Shown one piece after another: positions 25,949 through 35,420 of a stretch of 64,000 bases of DNA; position 1 is the stretch's first letter; each line of letters opens with the position of its first letter. The stretch lies in contig NZ_JACHWS010000004.1 in assembly GCF_014191505.1 (NCBI RefSeq), positions 246,654 through 310,653 of the forward strand. The letters are read 5' to 3'. The notes beneath the pieces were generated by a model. It did not search any database and was not told where the DNA came from. It saw only the letters and a list, made by a program, of their open reading frames with translations. Made by a program: the position numbers and the translations under genes. Origin of the DNA: Hoyosella altamirensis (GTDB lineage: Bacteria > Actinomycetota > Actinomycetes > Mycobacteriales > Mycobacteriaceae).

Positions 25949-26392
25949 GTGTCCACGTACAGCCCTAAGGCTGGCGACGTCACGCGCACCTGGTACGTCA
26001 TTGACGCTACCGATGTGGTGCTCGGACGGCTCGCAGTGCAGGCCGCGACATTGCTTCGCGGTAAGCACAAGCCTACTTTCGCCCCGAATACTGATGGTGG
26101 TGACTACGTGATCATCATCAACGCGGAGAAGGTTGCCGTCAGCGGCAACAAGCGCGAAGACAAGATGATTTACCGCCACTCAGGGTTCCCGGGCGGCCTG
26201 AAATCCCGCACGCTCGGTGAAGCGCTGGACACTCGTCCGGACCGCCTCGTTGAGCAGGCAGTTTATGGGATGATCCCGCACAACAAGCTTGGCCGCGAGG
26301 TCCGTAAGAAGCTCAAGGTCTACGCAGGCCCGGATCATCCCCATGGAGCTCAGCAGCCCGTTCAGTTCGAGATCAAGCAGGTGGCCCAGTGA
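25949..26392 (+). CDS. rplM: 50S ribosomal protein L13
   Basis: The 147-residue product matches L13 throughout: [42 protein letters not shown], and [29 protein letters not shown]13 is an early-assembling 23S rRNA binding protein. GTG start with gagga 5-9 bases upstream. It overlaps rpsI by four bases (GTGA), the usual two-gene ribosomal operon. Confidence 0.97.
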   Translation: MSTYSPKAGDVTRTWYVIDATDVVLGRLAVQAATLLRGKHKPTFAPNTDGGDYVIIINAEKVAVSGNKREDKMIYRHSGFPGGLKSRTLGEALDTRPDRLVEQAVYGMIPHNKLGREVRKKLKVYAGPDHPHGAQQPVQFEIKQVAQ

Positions 26393-26982
26393 CGACGCCA
26401 GAGGAACAGAACGTGACAGCGCCTGAATTCGAGAATGTCGAAGAAGGCTTCGAAGCAGTTGAAACCCCCGAAGCCGCTGAGGCCCCTGAGGCTGCAGCGC
26501 CCGCAGGTGAGGGTGCCGACGAAATCGTCGTAGAAGACGTCGCTGAAGAGGCTTCAGCAGAAGCACCTGTGGCCGCACCGGCTCCGATCGTGCTTGACCG
26601 TCCCATCCAGACAGTCGGCCGGCGGAAAGAAGCGGTTGTCCGTGTTCGCCTGCTGCCAGGCTCGGGCAACTTCAAGCTGAACGGGCGCAGTCTCGAGGCA
26701 TACTTCCCGAACAAGGTTCACCAGCAGATCATCAAGGCTCCGCTGGTGACAGTCGATCGTGAGGTTTCCTTCGACATTCACGCTCGTCTGCACGGCGGAG
26801 GCCCATCGGGTCAGGCCGGTGCGCTTCGCCTCGCGATCGCCCGCGCGCTGATCGAGGTCACCCCTGATGATCGTCCGGCGCTGAAGAAGGCCGGCTTCCT
26901 CACCCGGGATGCCCGTGCGACTGAGCGCAAGAAGTATGGTCTCAAGAAGGCCCGTAAGGCACCCCAGTACTCGAAGCGGTGA
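26389..26982 (+). CDS. rpsI: 30S ribosomal protein S9 with long acidic N-terminal extension
   Basis: A 197-residue protein. The S9 core starts near residue 74 ([20 protein letters not shown]), continues with [20 protein letters not shown], and ends in the conserved tail RKAPQYSKR, which reaches the ribosomal P site. The first 70 residues are an Ala/Glu/Pro-rich acidic extension, much longer than the about 130-residue E. coli S9. Mycobacterial S9 also has an extension, shorter as I recall. The GTG start overlaps rplM; a GTG at 26413 would shorten the extension by 8 residues only. Confidence 0.96.
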   Translation: MTTPEEQNVTAPEFENVEEGFEAVETPEAAEAPEAAAPAGEGADEIVVEDVAEEASAEAPVAAPAPIVLDRPIQTVGRRKEAVVRVRLLPGSGNFKLNGRSLEAYFPNKVHQQIIKAPLVTVDREVSFDIHARLHGGGPSGQAGALRLAIARALIEVTPDDRPALKKAGFLTRDARATERKKYGLKKARKAPQYSKR

Positions 26983-27028
26983 TTCGTCACCGATACTGAC
27001 CTTCACGGTGAGTACGGGGATAGTGTGT

Positions 27029-27065
27029 GTGAGAGCAGGTAGCCGCGCGCGGCGCCTGCTCTCAC
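27029..27065 (+). terminator. Hairpin terminator candidate after rpsI
   Basis: Perfect 11-base arms GTGAGAGCAGG (27029-27039) and CCTGCTCTCAC (27055-27065) enclose a GC-rich, self-complementary 15-base interior (27041-27054). It lacks a T-run, like many actinobacterial terminators. It lies 46 bases after the rpsI stop and 64 bases before the glmM ATG, so it could end or attenuate the ribosomal transcript. Confidence 0.6.
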
Positions 27066-27129
27066 TCGTCTGAGGAGGCTGTTGCGATCTTGTGAGGCCG
27101 CAGCAGCGAAGAAAGGTGTGGAAGCGCGG

Positions 27130-28479
27130 ATGAGCCGACTGTTCGGTACCGACGGTGTGCGAGGACTCGCGAATGCCGAACTGACTGTGGAACTCGCAGT
27201 TGCCCTCGCCGGTGCTGCGGCCGAGGTTTTGACCCGCGCTTCGCACGACCCCCGTGGTCGCAGGCATCCGGTGGCGGTGGTCGGCCGGGATCCGCGCGCG
27301 AGCGGTGAGATGCTCGAAGCGGCGATCTGCGCGGGTCTGACCGCTGCGGGCGTGAATGCCCTTCGCGTTGGCGTTCTCCCGACCCCCGCTGTCGCGTATC
27401 TGACGAGCGCCTATGATGCTGCGCTTGGCGTCATGATCTCCGCCTCCCACAATCCGATGCCGGATAATGGCATCAAGATATTCGGACCAGGCGGTCAGAA
27501 GCTAGACGACGCCACTGAGGATCAGATCGCGACCATCGTAAGCGCGGGCTCATCCTCTGCGCGGCCCACTGGCTCGGCGGTGGGCCGCATCACTGATGCA
27601 GCGGACGCCCTGCCGCGCTACCTCAACCACCTCAATTTAGCTGTGCCGCAATCACTCGCTGGACTGACCGTGGTTGTCGACTGCGCTCACGGCGCTGCTT
27701 CAGAGGCGGCACCTGTCGCCTATCAGGCCGCCGGCGCCTCGGTTATCCCGATCCACAATTCCCCCGACGGCCTCAACATCAATGAGGGCTGCGGATCAAC
27801 ACACCTTAGTGTGCTGCAGGAAGCAGTGACAGCGCATGGCGCCGACCTCGGTATAGCACACGATGGTGACGCTGATCGCTGCCTCGCGGTCGATAGCCGT
27901 GGCAACGCGATCGACGGAGATGCCATCATGGCGATTCTTGCCCTGGCGATGCGTGATGCGGGTGAATTGGCGCATAAGACACTCGTCGCCACCGTCATGA
28001 GTAACTTGGGACTTCATCTCGCGATGAAGGACGCGGGTATTGCTCTGCGAACAACTGCTGTAGGTGACCGGTACGTGCTGGAGGAACTCCGTGCGGGAGG
28101 GTTTTCGCTCGGTGGTGAACAGTCGGGTCACATTGTGTTGCCGCAGTTCGGTACGACCGGCGACGGGATACTGACCGGGCTGAAGCTAATGGCCAGGATG
28201 ACTGAAACCGGTAAGTCGCTCCACGATCTCGCAGCGGTGATGACTGTACTTCCCCAGGTTCTCGTCAACGTCAGTGTGTCAGACAAGGCGGCTGTGGCCG
28301 GAGATACCGCTGTGCTTGCGGCTATCGCGGATGCCGAACGCCAGCTGGGTGAGACCGGCCGGGTACTTCTGCGCGCGTCAGGTACCGAACAGCTGGTCCG
28401 GGTGATGGTCGAGGCGGCATCCGCGGAACAAGCGCAAAAGCTCGCTGAGGGTCTCGCGCGCACGGTCTCGGCTGTTTAA
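27130..28479 (+). CDS. glmM: Phosphoglucosamine mutase
   Basis: A 449-residue alpha-D-phosphohexomutase converting glucosamine 6-phosphate to glucosamine 1-phosphate for UDP-GlcNAc and cell-wall synthesis. Seen: N-terminal [12 protein letters not shown], the phosphoserine loop [17 protein letters not shown] (Ser about 106), the metal-binding DGDADRC, the sugar-binding GGEQSGH, and the phosphate-binding [15 protein letters not shown] at 27130 matches the family start [12 protein letters not shown]; the frame is open upstream to 27082. GlmS, encoded 2.4 kb downstream, makes its substrate. Confidence 0.97.
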   Translation: MSRLFGTDGVRGLANAELTVELAVALAGAAAEVLTRASHDPRGRRHPVAVVGRDPRASGEMLEAAICAGLTAAGVNALRVGVLPTPAVAYLTSAYDAALGVMISASHNPMPDNGIKIFGPGGQKLDDATEDQIATIVSAGSSSARPTGSAVGRITDAADALPRYLNHLNLAVPQSLAGLTVVVDCAHGAASEAAPVAYQAAGASVIPIHNSPDGLNINEGCGSTHLSVLQEAVTAHGADLGIAHDGDADRCLAVDSRGNAIDGDAIMAILALAMRDAGELAHKTLVATVMSNLGLHLAMKDAGIALRTTAVGDRYVLEELRAGGFSLGGEQSGHIVLPQFGTTGDGILTGLKLMARMTETGKSLHDLAAVMTVLPQVLVNVSVSDKAAVAGDTAVLAAIADAERQLGETGRVLLRASGTEQLVRVMVEAASAEQAQKLAEGLARTVSAV

Positions 28480-28497
28480 CTTCCCAACCTCTAGTCA

Positions 28498-28518
28498 TGC
28501 CGGTGGAACCAACCGGCA
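28498..28518 (+). terminator. Short hairpin after glmM
   Basis: Arms TGCCGGT (28498-28504) and ACCGGCA (28512-28518) with a 7-base loop lie 19 bases after the glmM stop. There is no T-run, so it may be a weak or Rho-assisted terminator. Confidence 0.4.
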
Positions 28519-28579
28519 CGCACATGCGTCTACCCACGGTATGCCCCCGTTGGGGATCAATTGGTGCAAGGGGATCGGT

Positions 28580-28882
28580 GTGGGTAGCGGAATTACGGTA
28601 GGACTTGACGCTGCGATCGAAGTGCGGGCGCGGCTCGCTCGTGCCGCAAGTGCCGCGGCGGACGCCGCACTCCTATCGCGTCATGCTGAGCTTCTGCAGT
28701 CTGGCGAGGCAGCTATCGACCGGGCATGTGCAGAGCTTCGTAACTGGACCGAAGCCTACGCTGTCACTCGCAGCCAATTCGCGGTGAGCATCCCGGCTGC
28801 GATGGACAGCCTCACGCACCAGGAGCAGGACAACGCACGGTACCTCCGTACGGTGGCACTATCACACGGACTTGAGCTGTGA
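28580..28882 (+). CDS. Rv3440c-like small helical protein, function unknown
   Basis: A 100-residue protein predicted to be mostly helical and alanine-rich (LDAAIEVRARLARAASAAADAALLSRHAELL, then IDRACAELRNWTEAYAVTRSQFAVSIPAAMDSL). Size and place, directly after glmM and overlapping a longer alanine-rich gene, match M. tuberculosis Rv3440c-Rv3439c (from memory). The helical-hairpin look, small size and location near esx genes suggest a WXG100- or PE-like helical bundle, but no WXG turn is present. GTG at 28580 has aagggg 6 bases upstream; the frame extends to 28541 without support. Confidence 0.65.
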   Translation: MGSGITVGLDAAIEVRARLARAASAAADAALLSRHAELLQSGEAAIDRACAELRNWTEAYAVTRSQFAVSIPAAMDSLTHQEQDNARYLRTVALSHGLEL

Positions 28883-29793
28883 CAGCGCTCTCCGGGGTCT
28901 CCGGGGCCGCTGCGCTGCACGTCCGCAATCTGATCGGCGCCCATTCGGAGGCAATACGAGTTCTTGCCGGCGTCGGCGACGTCGCGGTGCGGGCTGCTCA
29001 CACTGTGGGCGAGCCGAGCGAAGGGTATGCCCCCGCCTATGGCGCAGCTGAACTGGTCGCGCTGATGACCGCAGAAGAGCGTATCGATCTCGCGGATTGT
29101 GCGGCGATTGCGACGCTGGCGAGCAGAATGACGCAACTCCTCACCGACGCTGCAATGCAAGAACACGCGGCAGCGCAGGTCCTTCACGGTGCGGCGGCAG
29201 CGCAGGCTTTACAGCATGCAGAGATTTCACGGCAGGCAAGCGAGAGAACAGCTGAAGCCGCGCGAGTACTTGAGCGTGCGGCGGACGGTGTGGCGGCGGC
29301 GCTCTGTCACAAGTTTCGCGCATTGAGCGCACTGAGCAACACGGCACTAGACGGGGTGGCCGTCCGCGACCTCTCCGCAATTGTCGAGCACCTTTCGGAC
29401 AACAAACTCTTGTCGTCGCTCCTGGAGCTGGGCTTAGTGCAGGACGGAGTCAGCCGATGGGTGCGAGAGCGGTTACTGCCTTTCGCGGAGGAAATCGAGC
29501 GCCGCATCGTCGCGGAGTGCGTGTCCTGCGACGAGACCGTCACCGCGGAGTTCATCCGGGCAGCGACCGCCATCGGCGCCATCACCGCAATCAACACGAG
29601 CGTGGAGGTTGTGAGCGAGCCTGCGCCTCAGCTTCTGGCTGAAGCGATACCGGAGCCCGTTACACCGGCGCCGAACCAGGGCACGGAGACGACTCTGCTG
29701 TGGGAGGAGCCGTCAGCGCCGCGGGAGGAGTCCTCCGGCGCCTTGCTCCATCGGTCCAGTGACTTCGGCCTGCACCGTGAACGGACCAGTTAG
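28879..29793 (+). CDS. Rv3439c-like alanine-rich protein, function unknown
   Basis: A 304-residue protein: a helical alanine-rich N-terminal two thirds (HVRNLIGAHSEAIRVLAG, AAAQVLHGAAAAQALQHAEISRQASERTAEAARVL) with a probable coiled coil near 90-140, and a Pro/Glu-rich C-terminal third. No membrane helix or signal peptide is evident. The GTG start overlaps the previous stop in GTGA, so the two genes form a coupled pair, conserved after glmM in Mycobacteriales. I do not know the function. The last 81 bases overlap the convergent hydrolase-like gene. Confidence 0.7.
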   Translation: MTALSGVSGAAALHVRNLIGAHSEAIRVLAGVGDVAVRAAHTVGEPSEGYAPAYGAAELVALMTAEERIDLADCAAIATLASRMTQLLTDAAMQEHAAAQVLHGAAAAQALQHAEISRQASERTAEAARVLERAADGVAAALCHKFRALSALSNTALDGVAVRDLSAIVEHLSDNKLLSSLLELGLVQDGVSRWVRERLLPFAEEIERRIVAECVSCDETVTAEFIRAATAIGAITAINTSVEVVSEPAPQLLAEAIPEPVTPAPNQGTETTLLWEEPSAPREESSGALLHRSSDFGLHRERTS

Positions 29794-30648
29794 CGGCTGG
29801 GCCTCGGTCGGCGGGGCGAAGAGCGCGATGAATTCGTCCTCAGGCAACGGGTCGGTGGGGTCCACCGTGAATGTGCCTTTCAGGGGCACCTCGGGATCGG
29901 CGAAAACGTTGTATGTTTTGTCTTCCGCGAGCTGGGAAAGTAGGTAGCCCGTCAGCAGGGCCCGCGTGATTCGCTGCGTCTTCCGATTGCCTTTACCAAG
30001 TCCAAGCCAGTTCAGCATGCTGCGTCCCTCGAGGATGCCGGCAACCGTTGACTTCTCCACGAGACGAAGCACAGCATCCCCCTTCCACTCCGCAGCTACC
30101 GCGCGCGCGTTCGAGGAAATCGACTTCAGTTCAGCCGCGAGGATGAGGGCGGGGACGTCAAGTTTCGCCGCTGCCCTTTCCGCTGAGGGGCTGACGGGTG
30201 CCGGATACAGCGACGCCACCGTTTTGACTTGCTTCCCGGAACGAGCAGCCGCAGCGAGAATCGCAGCGCCCGCCCCGAAGCCGTGTCCAGCGAGAGCGAG
30301 CTTCGAGGGATGAACGCTGATTTCGCCAGGCCCGAGCCGGACACTCGTGCAAATCTCCAGGGTGGTGTTGAGATCGGCGGCCAGCCGGTTCGCGGATGGT
30401 ACGAGACCGCGTTCGGTCGATGGGGCCGCGACAACAAAACCCCATGACGCGAGATGTTTGAAGGTTCCGATGTAACGGTCGGGGCTGGTCATCCATTGAT
30501 GCCCGAACGCGATCGCGGGCAGGCTGAACCCGCTCTCCGGCGTGAAAACAAGTCCTGGCATGCCAGCCATCGCGAGATCGCCGCGCAGCACGCGGTGCGG
30601 CCCGCGTCGCGACAGCTTTGCAACGAGCTTCTTAGGGTTTGACGCCAC
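29713..30648 (-). CDS. Alpha/beta-hydrolase-fold protein, Rv3438-like, nucleophile missing
   Basis: A 311-residue protein with an alpha/beta-hydrolase (dienelactone hydrolase or cutinase-like) layout: LPAIAFGHQWMTSPDRYIGTFKHLASWGFVVAAPST, then a nucleophile elbow reading LALAGHGFGAGAAIL, then VPALILAAELKSIS. The elbow GHGFG has glycine where Ser, Cys or Asp is required, so it is probably not a conventional esterase. Size and place between the Rv3439c-like gene and glmS match Rv3438 in M. tuberculosis (from memory). ATG at 30648. Its 3' end overlaps the convergent gene by 81 bases. Confidence 0.75.
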   Translation of the reverse strand: MASNPKKLVAKLSRRGPHRVLRGDLAMAGMPGLVFTPESGFSLPAIAFGHQWMTSPDRYIGTFKHLASWGFVVAAPSTERGLVPSANRLAADLNTTLEICTSVRLGPGEISVHPSKLALAGHGFGAGAAILAAAARSGKQVKTVASLYPAPVSPSAERAAAKLDVPALILAAELKSISSNARAVAAEWKGDAVLRLVEKSTVAGILEGRSMLNWLGLGKGNRKTQRITRALLTGYLLSQLAEDKTYNVFADPEVPLKGTFTVDPTDPLPEDEFIALFAPPTEAQPLTGPFTVQAEVTGPMEQGAGGLLPRR

Positions 30649-30848
30649 GTTGTCGACGTTAGCTCACATTCCCCGGGTCTCGGGGCAAGTGTGTGAGACG
30701 CGCGTGAATGTCGGTGACGGCGATTCAAGCCGCGACACTCGGCCGAGGTGAGGAACGTCGCTGGTCAACGCCTACTGTGGGCAAGTGCGCACCGCCGATT
30801 GACGAGACGCGCGGCTATCACTTGAAAAGGGAAGTAGGCTGTTGCGTT

Positions 30849-32711
30849 ATGTGCGGGATTGTCGGGTATGTCGGCCACCGCGAAGCACTAGACATCCTTG
30901 TCGAGGCACTACGCCGGATGGAATACCGGGGTTATGACTCGTCAGGCGTGGCAGTGCTCGACGGGCAGGGCAGCGTTGCAATAGAAAAGCGGGCCGGCAG
31001 GCTTGTCAACCTTGAATCCGCTTTGGCGGAGGCAGGGCAGGGCGAGTTCGCGGGTACTGCCGGGATGGGTCATACTCGATGGGCTACCCATGGGCGTCCG
31101 ACGGATCGGAACGCGCATCCGCACACCGATGAAACCCGGCGTATCGCGGTTGTCCACAACGGCATCATCGAGAACTTCGCGCCGCTGCGCGGCGAACTCG
31201 AAGATGCCGGCGTGGAGTTGCTCAGTGACACGGACACTGAGGTTGCGGTGCACCTTGTCGCTCGCGCTTACGCGGAGGGTGACACGGCCGGTGATTTCGA
31301 GGCGAGCGCGCTGAAAGTGCTGCGCCGCCTTGAAGGGGCCTTCACGCTCGTCTTCACCCACGCTGATCACCCGGGCACGATCGTGGCTGCGCGCAGATCC
31401 ACGCCGCTGGTTGTCGGTGTCGGCGAGGGCGAGATGTTCGTTGCCTCAGATGTTGCTGCATTCATCGAGCACACTCGTGAAGCCGTGGAACTCGGCCAGG
31501 ACAACGTCGTTGTGATCACCGCGGACGAGTACCGCATTCTGGATTTCGACGGGAACCCCGAAGCCGGGCATCCGTTCCATATTGACTGGGACCTCGAGGC
31601 CGCGGAGAAGGGCGGCCACGATTTCTTCATGCTCAAGGAGATCGAGGAGCAGCCCCTCGCAGTCGCGGACACGTTGCGTGGACATTTCACCAACGGGCGC
31701 ATCGTCCTTGATGAGCAGCGGCTTTCGGACCAGGACCTTCGCGATATCGACAAGGTCTTCGTCGTGGCGTGTGGCTCGGCCTATCACTCTGGACTAGTGG
31801 CGAAGTACGCGATTGAGCACTGGGCTCGGCTGCCTGTCGAAGTAGAACTCGCAAGTGAATTCCGCTACCGGGATCCTGTGCTTGACCGGTCCACGCTGGT
31901 AGTTGCGATTTCACAGTCAGGCGAGACAGCGGACACGCTTGAAGCGGTGCGCCATGCGCGCGACCAGAAGGCTCGTGTGCTCGCGGTATGCAACACCAAT
32001 GGTTCGCAGATCCCTCGTGAGTCTGATGCGGTGCTGTACACCCATGCGGGACCAGAGATAGGTGTGGCTTCGACCAAGGCCTTCCTTGCACAAGTCGCGG
32101 CCAACTACCTTGTTGGTCTCGCGCTCGCGCAGGCTCGTGGCACGAAGTATCCCGATGAGGTTGCGCGGGAGTTCAAGGATCTGGCGGAAATGCCCGCGCT
32201 GATCGAGAAACTGCTGTCGAACGTCGAAAACGTCCGTGAACTGGGCCGTGAGCTGGGACAGCAGTCGACGATCCTCTTCCTCGGCCGCCACGTGGGGTAC
32301 CCCGTTGCGCTTGAGGGCGCCCTGAAACTCAAGGAACTTGCGTACATCCACGCTGAGGGTTTCGCTGCAGGTGAGTTGAAGCACGGCCCGATCGCGCTGA
32401 TCGAAGACGGCCTGCCGGTCATCATCGTCATGCCGTCACCCAAGGGACGTGCGGTGCTGCATTCGAAGCTGCTCAGCAACATCAGAGAGATCCAGGCGCG
32501 CGGGGCACAAACCATCGTCATCGCGGAAGAAGGAGACGAGGCGGTGCGCCCATTCGCGGACCATCTCATCGAGATTCCCGCGTCTCCGACGCTGCTTCAG
32601 CCACTGCTGTCGACCATCCCGCTGCAAGTCTTCGCAGCCCAGGTCGCTCAAACCCGAGGGTACGACGTCGACAAGCCGCGGAATCTGGCAAAGTCCGTCA
32701 CCGTCGAGTAA
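30849..32711 (+). CDS. glmS: Glutamine-fructose-6-phosphate aminotransferase (isomerising)
   Basis: A 620-residue enzyme making glucosamine 6-phosphate from fructose 6-phosphate and glutamine, the entry to UDP-GlcNAc. The N-terminal amidotransferase starts MCGIVGYVGHREA, so Cys2 becomes the N-terminal nucleophile; GHTRWATHGRPTDRNAHPH follows. Two SIS domains follow (VACGSAYHSGLVAKYAIE, SQSGETADTLEAVR), and the C-terminal tail is NLAKSVTVE. ATG at 30849 is required by the catalytic Cys; the frame is open to 30708. No glmS ribozyme core was recognised in the 200-base upstream region. Confidence 0.98.
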   Translation: MCGIVGYVGHREALDILVEALRRMEYRGYDSSGVAVLDGQGSVAIEKRAGRLVNLESALAEAGQGEFAGTAGMGHTRWATHGRPTDRNAHPHTDETRRIAVVHNGIIENFAPLRGELEDAGVELLSDTDTEVAVHLVARAYAEGDTAGDFEASALKVLRRLEGAFTLVFTHADHPGTIVAARRSTPLVVGVGEGEMFVASDVAAFIEHTREAVELGQDNVVVITADEYRILDFDGNPEAGHPFHIDWDLEAAEKGGHDFFMLKEIEEQPLAVADTLRGHFTNGRIVLDEQRLSDQDLRDIDKVFVVACGSAYHSGLVAKYAIEHWARLPVEVELASEFRYRDPVLDRSTLVVAISQSGETADTLEAVRHARDQKARVLAVCNTNGSQIPRESDAVLYTHAGPEIGVASTKAFLAQVAANYLVGLALAQARGTKYPDEVAREFKDLAEMPALIEKLLSNVENVRELGRELGQQSTILFLGRHVGYPVALEGALKLKELAYIHAEGFAAGELKHGPIALIEDGLPVIIVMPSPKGRAVLHSKLLSNIREIQARGAQTIVIAEEGDEAVRPFADHLIEIPASPTLLQPLLSTIPLQVFAAQVAQTRGYDVDKPRNLAKSVTVE

Positions 32712-32729
32712 TCGGTCTGGTGAGCTGGC

Positions 32730-34217
32730 ATGACAGTCCCGTACTTCACTGCTGACGAAATTCGGACCGCAGAGGCGGAACTCTTCGCACGTGTTGCGGA
32801 GGGGGTACCGATGCGCCGCGCATCGTGGGGGTTAGCGGCCGAGGTAGCAGCCGAACTCCGACGACGGACCGGTGGCATTGCGGGGCGGCGCGTCGGGGTG
32901 CTCGCAGGCTCTGGTGACAACGGTGGCGACGCGCTTTGGGCGGGCGCGTTCCTGCGTCGACGGGGCGTCGCGGTTGAGGCGGTGCTGCTGAAACCGGAGC
33001 GGGCCCACAAAGCCGGACTGCGAGCGTTGCTGCAGGCCGGTGGTCGTGTTGTTGCCGAACTTGGGCCTGCCGACCTCGTGCTCGATGGCATCGTCGGCAT
33101 CTCAGGCAAAGGGTCCTTGCGGCCCGACGCGGCTCGGCACGTCGCGGCCGTCACCGCGCCAATTGTGGCTGTCGATTTGCCAAGTGGAGTCGACCCCAAC
33201 ACGGGGAGCGTAGACGGCCCCGCAGTTCAGGCTGCACTCACCGTCACTTTCGGCGGGTACAAACGTGTTCATGCCCTTGCCGCACATCAATGTGGGCGAA
33301 TCGTGTACGTACCCATCGGTCTTGAACTGCCCAAGTCGATGGTGCAATCGCTGACAGATACGGAAGTTGGCGGAGCGTGGCCGGTGCCGGCCGCTGAGGA
33401 TGATAAGTACACACAAGGCGTCGTGGGCATCTCGGCGGGCTCCGACGTCTACCCCGGTGCGGCCGTACTGTGCGTGGGCGGCGCGGTGGCAGCGAAGTCG
33501 GGAATGGTCCGGTATGCCGGAACCGCGCGCGAGCAGGTGCTTGCACGGTACCCAGAAGTCATCGCGACCACAGCGATCGAGGACGCTGGCCGCATTCAGG
33601 CCTGGGTCGCGGGTCCAGGTTTCGGAACCGGGAAGAAGGAGTCGAAGGTGCTCGCTGCGCTTCTCGCGCAGGAGCTCCCCACTGTCGTCGACGCCGATGG
33701 ATTAACGCTCGTAGCTCACAACCCCAGCCTGGTGCGCGGGAGAAAGGCGCCGACCCTCCTGACACCGCACGCGGGGGAGTTCGAGCGGCTTACGGGTGCG
33801 GCGCCCAGCCCCGACAGGCTCGCTGCGACGCAGCAGCTCGCTTCGGACTGGGGCGTCACGGTTCTACTCAAAGGCCGAGCGACAGTGATCGCTGATCCTT
33901 CCGGCGAAGTCCTCGTCGTTGAGGCCGGAAGTTCCTGGGCGGCGACCGCCGGTTCTGGGGATGTCCTTTCCGGAATCGTGGGTGCACTGCTGGCCAGCGG
34001 CGCGTCACCGCTAATCGCTGCTGCGATGGGCGCACACGTGCACGCACGCGCGGCACTCATAGCGGCGGGCGCCCCGGGCGCACCTGCTTCAGCATCGACG
34101 CTGATGGGTGCTGTGCGTCCAGCCATCGGCGCATTGCGATTAGCGGCAACACCCGGTGTGGCGGATGCCACCAAGCGTGCCGGATACCGGTCGCTGATGG
34201 CAGGATCTGCACCGTGA
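32730..34217 (+). CDS. nnrD: Bifunctional NAD(P)HX epimerase / ADP-dependent dehydratase
   Basis: A 495-residue fusion repairing hydrated NAD(P)H. The N-terminal epimerase (YjeF-N) has [23 protein letters not shown] and [12 protein letters not shown]. The C-terminal dehydratase (ribokinase-like) has [28 protein letters not shown] and [18 protein letters not shown]. Length is normal for the fused form. ATG lies 18 bases after the glmS stop. The GTG of alr overlaps its stop, so glmS-nnrD-alr may be one transcript. Confidence 0.95.
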   Translation: MTVPYFTADEIRTAEAELFARVAEGVPMRRASWGLAAEVAAELRRRTGGIAGRRVGVLAGSGDNGGDALWAGAFLRRRGVAVEAVLLKPERAHKAGLRALLQAGGRVVAELGPADLVLDGIVGISGKGSLRPDAARHVAAVTAPIVAVDLPSGVDPNTGSVDGPAVQAALTVTFGGYKRVHALAAHQCGRIVYVPIGLELPKSMVQSLTDTEVGGAWPVPAAEDDKYTQGVVGISAGSDVYPGAAVLCVGGAVAAKSGMVRYAGTAREQVLARYPEVIATTAIEDAGRIQAWVAGPGFGTGKKESKVLAALLAQELPTVVDADGLTLVAHNPSLVRGRKAPTLLTPHAGEFERLTGAAPSPDRLAATQQLASDWGVTVLLKGRATVIADPSGEVLVVEAGSSWAATAGSGDVLSGIVGALLASGASPLIAAAMGAHVHARAALIAAGAPGAPASASTLMGAVRPAIGALRLAATPGVADATKRAGYRSLMAGSAP

Positions 34218-35419
34218 CTTCCATGCACGGAACATCCACGCCGGGCGGGTTCGCATCGCCGCTGCAGAGCGAAGTGGCATCCCGCCCACAGTTCGAAGCC
34301 GCGGTCGATCTGAGGGCCATTGCTGCGAACACCGAGGTATTGAGGGAATGCGCTGGGTCTGCGGACGTCATGGTTGTCGTCAAAGCAGATGGTTACGGCC
34401 ACGGCGCGGTGCCAGTCGCACGGGCGGCGCTCGCTGCGGGCGCATCGCAACTCGGCGTCGCGACAGTCGAGGAGGCAGTACACCTCCGGGATGCCGGTAT
34501 TGATGCGCCGCTGCTGTGCTGGCTACACACGCCCGACACTGATTTCGCGCCGGTGCTGTCACGAAACGTCGATATTGGTGTGGCGTCGCCGCGCCACCTT
34601 GACGGTGTTCTCCGGTCGGTGCGGCTAACTGGAATACAGGCGCGCATCGCGGTGAAGGTCGATTCGGGGCTCAACCGTAACGGTGTCTCGTCCTTCGAGT
34701 GGCCCGTCCTGCGTGATGCTCTGCGGAAAGCCGTAGCGGAAGACGCGGTCGTTCTGACCTCATTCTTCTCCCACCTCGCCCACGCAGACGAGCCCAACCA
34801 CCCCATCATCGATCAGCAAGCGGCGAGGTTCCGGGAGACGGTCGCTGACGCCGAGCAGCACGGTCTTGAGCCTGGGCTCTTACATCTCTCCAACTCCGCC
34901 GCGACGATGACCCGGCCGGACTTGCGCTTCGATATGGTGCGTCCGGGGATCGCGCTCTATGGACTTTCTCCCGTCCCGGAGCGCGGACAGATGGGTCTGC
35001 GGCCTGCCATGACGGCCAGGACGCGGGTAGCGCTCATCAAGCGGGTCGCAGCCGGGGAGGGCGTCTCCTACGGGCACGTATGGATCGCGCCGCGAGACAC
35101 GAACGTTGCGCTCCTTCCAGTCGGGTACGCCGATGGAGTGTCGCGTCTGCTCACGGGCAAGTTCGGGGTGCAGATCAACGGTCACCGGTACCCGGCCGTG
35201 GGTCGTGTCTGTATGGACCAGTTCGTTGTCGATCTGGGGCCGGAAGGTGGCGCTGAGGGCGCTGTGGCTGTGAAAGAGGGCGATACGGCAGTGCTGTTCG
35301 GTCCAGGGGACGAGGGGGAATCTCTGGCCCAGGACTGGGCGGATGCGCTCGGCACCATTCACTACGAGGTCGTGACCGGTATAAAGGGGCGCGCAGTGCG
35401 CACCTACGTGGGGGGTTAG
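34214..35419 (+). CDS. alr: Alanine racemase
   Basis: A 401-residue PLP enzyme making D-alanine for peptidoglycan. The PLP lysine lies in [16 protein letters not shown] (about K57). Also seen: [31 protein letters not shown], the loop [24 protein letters not shown], and [13 protein letters not shown]. The GTG start overlaps nnrD (GTGA); an ATG 9 bases on is a possible alternative. It is followed by 1 base and then an alpha/beta hydrolase gene, indicating an operon that continues to tsaD. Confidence 0.96.
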   Translation: MTSMHGTSTPGGFASPLQSEVASRPQFEAAVDLRAIAANTEVLRECAGSADVMVVVKADGYGHGAVPVARAALAAGASQLGVATVEEAVHLRDAGIDAPLLCWLHTPDTDFAPVLSRNVDIGVASPRHLDGVLRSVRLTGIQARIAVKVDSGLNRNGVSSFEWPVLRDALRKAVAEDAVVLTSFFSHLAHADEPNHPIIDQQAARFRETVADAEQHGLEPGLLHLSNSAATMTRPDLRFDMVRPGIALYGLSPVPERGQMGLRPAMTARTRVALIKRVAAGEGVSYGHVWIAPRDTNVALLPVGYADGVSRLLTGKFGVQINGHRYPAVGRVCMDQFVVDLGPEGGAEGAVAVKEGDTAVLFGPGDEGESLAQDWADALGTIHYEVVTGIKGRAVRTYVGG

Positions 35420-35420
35420 T

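Noticed and set aside
30649-30848. Possible glmS ribozyme/riboswitch
   Set aside because: I could not find the ribozyme core, and glmS ribozymes are a Firmicutes feature; nothing here supports one.
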